From assembly GCA_015067375.1 (NCBI GenBank), contig SVMQ01000026.1, positions 1 to 16,716 on the forward strand: a stretch of 16,716 nt of DNA, written 5' to 3'. The notes under the pieces are model-generated. The model was not told where the DNA came from and did no database searches. It saw only the letters and a list, made by a program, of their open reading frames with translations. The number at the start of each line of letters is the position of its first letter. The stretch's first letter is position 1. This document shows positions 12,945 through 16,716 of the stretch, one piece after another. A program made the translations under genes and the position numbers. The stretch is from Oscillospiraceae bacterium (lineage in GTDB: Bacteria > Bacillota > Clostridia > Oscillospirales > Ruminococcaceae).

Positions 12945-13973
12945 ATGCTTAGATCCGAATTTTACTATGACCTGCCGGAGGAGCTTATCGCACAGACCCC
13001 TGTCGAGCCGCGTGACAGCTCGCGCCTTATGAAGATAGACCGCGAAACAGGAGAGATAACACACGACCGCTTCTACAATATATGCGACTACCTGCAAAAT
13101 GGTGACCTTCTGGTCATGAACGACAGCCGCGTATTCCCTGCGAGATTGTACGGCACAAAGCGCGGCACGGGTGCGGCAGTGGAGTTCCTGCTGCTGAAGC
13201 GCCTAAGCCTCACCAACTGGGAAACAATGGTGCGTCCCGGAAAGAAGCTTAAAGCAGGCGCAGTGGTAGACTTCCCCGAGGGACTTTCTGCGGAGGTGCT
13301 TGAAACAGTCGAGGAGGGCAATCGCATCGTCCGCTTTTCATTTGATGGCGATTTCTTCGACATCCTTGACCGCATAGGACAGATGCCGCTGCCGCCGTAT
13401 ATTACCGAGCGCCTTGAGAAAAAAGACCGCTACAACACCATCTACTGCCGCGAAACAGGCTCTGCGGCAGCGCCCACAGCAGGTCTGCATTTTACGGACG
13501 AGGTGTTCGCAAAGCTGCGCGAAAAGGGCGTTGATACAGCGTATGTTACACTGCACGTCGGACTTGGCACATTCCGCCCCGTTAAGGAGGACAATATCCT
13601 CGACCACAAAATGCACGTCGAGCATTTCTCCGTACCCGAGGAGACCGCGAAAAAGATCGCGGATTGCAGGGCGCGCGGCGGCCGCGTTATCGCTGTCGGC
13701 ACGACATCCTGCCGCACTCTTGAGTCCGCGGCAGGCATGAGCGAAAACGGCGAGATAACTGCCTGCTCCGCTGATACGGGCATATTCATCTACCCGGGCT
13801 TTAAATTCAAGGCGATAGACGGACTTATCACGAACTTCCATCTGCCCGAAAGCACGCTCATCATGCTGGTCAGCGCTTTCATGGGCAAGGAGAAAACTAT
13901 GAACGCATACAAAGTCGCTATTGAGGAAAGGTATCGTTTCTTCTCATTTGGCGACAGTATGATGATAGTTTGA
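12945..13973 (+). CDS. queA: S-adenosylmethionine:tRNA ribosyltransferase-isomerase
   Basis: QueA transfers and rearranges the ribosyl group of S-adenosylmethionine onto preQ1 in tRNA, giving epoxyqueuosine at the wobble position. The 342-residue protein shows the family's conserved blocks in order: FYYDLPEELIAQTP at the N-terminus, LVMNDSRVFPARLYG, PTAGLHFT, HVGLGTFRPVK, VGTTSCRTLE, and TNFHLPESTLIMLVSAFMG. The ATG at 12945 with GGAGAG six bases upstream gives the usual MLRSEFYYDLP beginning; upstream in-frame starts add six residues without a ribosome site. It heads a plus-strand operon that also contains tgt, the preceding step in the pathway, at the window end. Confidence 0.97.
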   Translation: MLRSEFYYDLPEELIAQTPVEPRDSSRLMKIDRETGEITHDRFYNICDYLQNGDLLVMNDSRVFPARLYGTKRGTGAAVEFLLLKRLSLTNWETMVRPGKKLKAGAVVDFPEGLSAEVLETVEEGNRIVRFSFDGDFFDILDRIGQMPLPPYITERLEKKDRYNTIYCRETGSAAAPTAGLHFTDEVFAKLREKGVDTAYVTLHVGLGTFRPVKEDNILDHKMHVEHFSVPEETAKKIADCRARGGRVIAVGTTSCRTLESAAGMSENGEITACSADTGIFIYPGFKFKAIDGLITNFHLPESTLIMLVSAFMGKEKTMNAYKVAIEERYRFFSFGDSMMIV

Positions 13974-13981
13974 GGAGCAAC

Positions 13982-14458
13982 ATGAAAAATCAGTACAAGG
14001 TAACAAAAAAGCTGTATATGTCATGGGCGCTGCAGAATATGAGCATCGGAATAAGCCTCGGCATGGTCATCATGTGGCTGGTGCTGACCGCTATACTCGT
14101 GGTATGTGCTGTATTTCTGAAGCACTGGCTGTACTGGGTGGCTGCTGCCTACAGTCTTTACCGCGCACTGGTCAGACCGCTTCTCGCCACTTCCCTGCAA
14201 TATGAGCGCATGGCTAAGATATACGGCGAAAAAGACTGGCTGCGCACGATAGAGCTGACAGAGGACGGCATCCTGCTCTACGAAAACACTTCAAGCGCCG
14301 CCTATACATACAGCGATATCCGCAAGCTCACCGAAAAAGGAAACGTGGTGCGTTTATCGCTCGGCAGAAAAGGCTCGGTAAGGCTGTACAAGGACGCGTT
14401 CGTTGACTGCAGCTGGGAAGAGTGCAAAGAATTTATCGAAAGGAATACTATCCGCTGA
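13982..14458 (+). CDS. YcxB-like membrane protein
   Basis: This 158-residue protein has two adjacent hydrophobic segments (about residues 25-45 and 48-68), followed by a soluble part: IELTEDGILLYENTSSAAYT and then YSDIRKLTEKGN, ending FVDCSWEECKEFI. This layout, two helices then a PH-like beta domain, matches the YcxB-like family (function unknown). That assignment is from memory of the pattern. The ATG at 13982 with GAGGAG upstream lies nine bases after the queA stop, so it is cotranscribed. A TTG overlapping the queA stop is a less likely start. Confidence 0.8.
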   Translation: MKNQYKVTKKLYMSWALQNMSIGISLGMVIMWLVLTAILVVCAVFLKHWLYWVAAAYSLYRALVRPLLATSLQYERMAKIYGEKDWLRTIELTEDGILLYENTSSAAYTYSDIRKLTEKGNVVRLSLGRKGSVRLYKDAFVDCSWEECKEFIERNTIR

Positions 14459-14463
14459 CAGGT

Positions 14464-14616
14464 GTGCTGCTTTTTGTCGGCATGACCTGCTCAAAGGAAG
14501 AAAAGGTACGCGTCAACTGCAAGCGCGCCTTAAAGATAGTCGGCGGCGTGATAGGTGTGTTCTTTCTTATTCAGGTCATCGCTCTTGCAGCGGCGTTTAT
14601 AGAGTTGAATTTTTAG
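14464..14616 (+). CDS. Very small single-pass membrane protein (start uncertain)
   Basis: About 50 residues: a polar, basic N-terminal half (KEEKVRVNCKRALK) and one hydrophobic helix (IVGGVIGVFFLIQVIALAAA). The frame is open back to a GTG at 14422, but that would overlap the previous gene. GTG at 14464 (six bases after the preceding stop, so perhaps reinitiation) or ATG at 14482 are the alternatives. None has a good ribosome site. It fills the gap between two tightly packed genes, which supports it being real. No family is recognised. Confidence 0.5.
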   Translation: MLLFVGMTCSKEEKVRVNCKRALKIVGGVIGVFFLIQVIALAAAFIELNF

Positions 14617-14625
14617 GAGCAAATA

Positions 14626-15378
14626 ATGAATTTTCATGTATTCGGAGATGTCACAAAGCCTGTAATAATACTTGTGCATGGTGTGCTTACCCCGTGGCAG
14701 GTGTGGCAGGAACAGATAGGACATCTTAAAGAGCATTATCACGTCGTAGCGGTCGCTCTTGACGCCCACGAGGAGGAGCGTGCGAGCCGCTTCATCTCAG
14801 TCGATGACGAGGCGCGGCAGATAGAGGACTATATCTGCAATAAGCACGGCGGTGAGGTTTTTGCCGTGTGCGGTCTGTCCATGGGCGGAGTTATCGCGCA
14901 TGAGATATGGAAAAACGGGCGCGTAAAGCTGAAAAAGCTCATCATGGACGGAGCGCCGCTCAGTCCTATGCCAAAAATTGCGACCAAAATAATGACAAGC
15001 AACTATCTCACGATAATCCGCAAGTCCAAAAAGCGCGATCCAAAAACACTGGAGAGCTTCAAAAAGCAGTTTCTGCCCGAGCGCTACCTTGAAAGCTACC
15101 TCAAAATAGCCGACAACATGGATGATGATTCTATGCGCAATATAGTGGCTTCAGCCATGTCAAAGCGGCTGTGTACAAACGTCGGCTCAGATGCGGATGT
15201 GCTGTTCATACATGGCACAAAGGGCAACGAGGTCGTTTCCAAAAAGGTAGGAAAGCAGATAAAGCAGCACTATCCACAGGCGTGCGTGATATGCTTCGAC
15301 GGTTACAAGCACTGCGAAGCCGCGATATACGAGCCTGAAAAGTGGCTGAGATATGTCGAAGAATTTCTTGAAAAATAA
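14626..15378 (+). CDS. Alpha/beta hydrolase
   Basis: This 250-residue cytosolic hydrolase has VHG (17-19) for the oxyanion hole, the nucleophile elbow GLSMGG with Ser85, and a C-terminal His229 (YKHCE) completing the triad with an acid probably near the VLFIHGTKGNEVV segment. A helical cap (about 115-180, highly charged) covers the site. The substrate is not readable from the sequence. It may be an esterase or lipase-like enzyme. TAGGAGC precedes the ATG, 9 bp after the small membrane gene; the phosphoesterase follows after 12 bp, so all belong to one operon. Confidence 0.88.
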   Translation: MNFHVFGDVTKPVIILVHGVLTPWQVWQEQIGHLKEHYHVVAVALDAHEEERASRFISVDDEARQIEDYICNKHGGEVFAVCGLSMGGVIAHEIWKNGRVKLKKLIMDGAPLSPMPKIATKIMTSNYLTIIRKSKKRDPKTLESFKKQFLPERYLESYLKIADNMDDDSMRNIVASAMSKRLCTNVGSDADVLFIHGTKGNEVVSKKVGKQIKQHYPQACVICFDGYKHCEAAIYEPEKWLRYVEEFLEK

Positions 15379-15390
15379 AACGGTGATACA

Positions 15391-16488
15391 ATGCTGAAAG
15401 TAATAAGACCCTCCCTACCCGAAAGCTGCCGCATCATCTGCGTCAGCGATATCCACACCCACTGGCAGGAGCTTGACATGCTGCTGCATCAATGCGCCTA
15501 CAAAAAGGGCGAGGATTTTCTGTTCATTCTCGGAGATATCTTAGAACGCGGAGATGATAATATCACGGCGGTGCGGTATGTGATGGAGCTTGCGAAATCG
15601 CCGCGCGTCATAGTCATCGGCGGCAACAACGACACCTATGTAACGGGGCTTGCGCTGCGCTACGACGACGAGAAGTTTCTGCAGAGATTTGCCGCTAAGC
15701 CGAATTGCTGCTTCGGTGAGATGGCAAAAACGCTCGGCATCACTGACTTTGCCGAGGACACAGCGGCAAAGCGCAAGGCTGTATACGAGGCTTACAAGGC
15801 GGAGATAGACTTCATCCACGCTCTCCCCGACGCTATAGAAACGGAACAGCACATTTTCGTTCATGCAGGACTTGAGGGCGAAAACTGGACGGAGATGACG
15901 GATTTCAGATGGATGCTCATTCCGCGGTTTATCGACAAAGAAAATCCTACGGATAAAACGATAGTATGCGGACATTTCCCGACCTATGCGCTGGGCAGGG
16001 CTGACAATGACCTCCCGATAATCGACAGTGAGCGGCGCATAATAGATATAGACGGCGGTGCAGGGGTGAAGCCTGCCGCACAGCTGAATGCGTTCATCAT
16101 CAGCAAGAACGCCGCACGATACAGCTATGAAACAAGATTTCAGCCGCTTGGTGAAAGGCGCACTGTGATCGCTGACTGCGAGGGCAAGGATGACTGGATA
16201 TTCGCGGATTACGAGAAGCATCTGTTCACGCTGCTGACCTTTTCACCCGATGACGCGCCTGATGGATTTATATATGTGCGCAACAATGACACAAACGAGA
16301 TCGGTATTGTCCCAGAATGTATGAGCGGCTACTGGGACGGCGGATTTCATGTCTGGGGAAATCTCAATGCATTCCCTGCTGTACATAAGGACGAGCCGAT
16401 ATGGGTCTTCGCGGAATACGCCGAACACTGCTGGTGCATCACAGCAAGCGGCGAGGTAGGAAGCGTCCCGAAAAACGCAATAAAATAA
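15391..16488 (+). CDS. PPP-type metallophosphoesterase with SH3-like C-terminal extension
   Basis: This 365-residue protein carries the binuclear metal motifs of PPP/ApaH-type phosphatases in order: D20 and H22 (SDIHTHW), D49 (GDILERG), N79 (GGNND), H158 (HAGLEG) and H195 (GHFPT). The usual GNHD/E is GNND, so the catalytic-loop His that assists leaving-group protonation in the family is Asn here. After about residue 245 an extra region of some 120 residues follows. Its end (HCWCITASGEVGSVPKNAI) reads like the last strands of an SH3 fold (GxVPxN), and an earlier EIGIVPECM may be a second copy. The substrate is unknown. It precedes tgt in the same operon. Confidence 0.85.
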   Translation: MLKVIRPSLPESCRIICVSDIHTHWQELDMLLHQCAYKKGEDFLFILGDILERGDDNITAVRYVMELAKSPRVIVIGGNNDTYVTGLALRYDDEKFLQRFAAKPNCCFGEMAKTLGITDFAEDTAAKRKAVYEAYKAEIDFIHALPDAIETEQHIFVHAGLEGENWTEMTDFRWMLIPRFIDKENPTDKTIVCGHFPTYALGRADNDLPIIDSERRIIDIDGGAGVKPAAQLNAFIISKNAARYSYETRFQPLGERRTVIADCEGKDDWIFADYEKHLFTLLTFSPDDAPDGFIYVRNNDTNEIGIVPECMSGYWDGGFHVWGNLNAFPAVHKDEPIWVFAEYAEHCWCITASGEVGSVPKNAIK

Positions 16489-16490
16489 AC

Positions 16491-16514
16491 GTAGGGACAC
16501 GGCTTGCCATGTCC
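16491..16514 (+). repeat. REP-like palindromic repeat before tgt
   Basis: GGACACGGC (16495-16503) and GCCATGTCC (16506-16514) pair with one mismatch. The unit starts GTAGGGACAC two bases after the phosphoesterase stop and resembles the unit after dapB (9493-9516). Confidence 0.6.
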
Positions 16515-16545
16515 GCAGAACATAATATATAAAGGAGATATACAA

Positions 16546-16716
16546 TTGTTATACGAGTTAAAAAAACAGGAGGGCCGCGCACGCCGCGGAGTATTTCATA
16601 CACCTCACGGTGACATCGAAGCGCCTTTTTTCATGAACGTAGGCACTGCCGCGGCTATCAAGGGCGCGATATCCTCAGTTGACCTGAAAGGTCTTAAAAC
16701 ACAGGTGGAGCTTTGC
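16546..16716 (+). CDS. tgt: tRNA-guanine transglycosylase, N-terminal part (3' end outside window)
   Basis: Tgt exchanges guanine 34 of certain tRNAs for preQ1, the step before QueA. The first 57 codons are visible. ARRGVFHTPHGDIEAPFFMN and VGTAAAIKG match the highly conserved N-terminus of the family. The start is TTG at 16546, set by AAAGGAG (16531-16537) at eight bases; there is no ATG in a suitable position. The catalytic aspartates lie beyond the window. It is the sixth gene counted from queA, in the same direction with small gaps. Confidence 0.92.
   Translation, partial: MLYELKKQEGRARRGVFHTPHGDIEAPFFMNVGTAAAIKGAISSVDLKGLKTQVELC

Noticed and set aside
1..16716. CRISPR array
   Set aside because: No regularly spaced direct repeats of suitable length are visible. 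The repeats present are palindromes in single or double copies.

Overview
The window looks like the chromosome of a low-to-mid GC Gram-positive anaerobe of the class Clostridia, probably a Ruminococcus-like member of the Oscillospiraceae. This rests on AGGAGG-type ribosome binding sites, TTGACA/TATAAT-type promoters, a lysine (L-box) riboswitch, an NPDTG-type sorting signal, and an oxygen-sensitive [FeFe]-hydrogenase-like protein. The taxonomic placement is inference; no rRNA or other marker is present.

Region 1 (1 to about 3483) is AT-rich and accessory. It holds the tail of an acidic surface protein with a sortase-like anchor, a minus-strand XRE regulator, an 877-bp gene-free stretch, a small HTH excisionase and a tyrosine integrase. 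The gene-free stretch has a strong promoter and a terminator about 410 bp apart that look like a structured RNA unit, and it ends in a 118-bp inverted-repeat-bounded segment. The integrase ends 145 bp from the 3' end of a tRNA-Pro(GGG) gene. This is the right end of an integrative element that used the tRNA gene as its target; the left end was not found and probably lies outside the window.

Region 2 (3577-8060) is chromosomal and GC-richer. It contains a Ca2+/Na+:cation antiporter followed by two poorly known genes in an apparent operon. Next is a monocistronic gene for a soluble fusion protein: a two-cluster ferredoxin, an [FeFe]-hydrogenase-like H-cluster domain, a four-Cys Fe-S domain and a chemoreceptor signalling tip. 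It looks like a cytoplasmic redox or H2-responsive chemoreceptor and is the most distinctive protein here.

Region 3 (8071-12807, minus strand) is a lysine-biosynthesis operon read leftward from a consensus promoter: lysine riboswitch with terminator, asd, dapA, dapB, a stand-alone tandem-ACT protein and an MscS-type channel whose start codon overlaps the ACT stop. Three of the intergenic gaps (asd-dapA, dapA-dapB and dapB-ACT) carry hairpin-forming repeats.

Region 4 (12874-16716, plus strand) begins at a promoter divergent from the lysine operon. It carries queA, a YcxB-like membrane protein, a very small membrane protein, an alpha/beta hydrolase, a PPP-type metallophosphoesterase with an SH3-like tail, and the start of tgt. 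The two queuosine genes therefore flank four genes with no obvious tRNA role. A REP-like repeat beside tgt resembles one after dapB.
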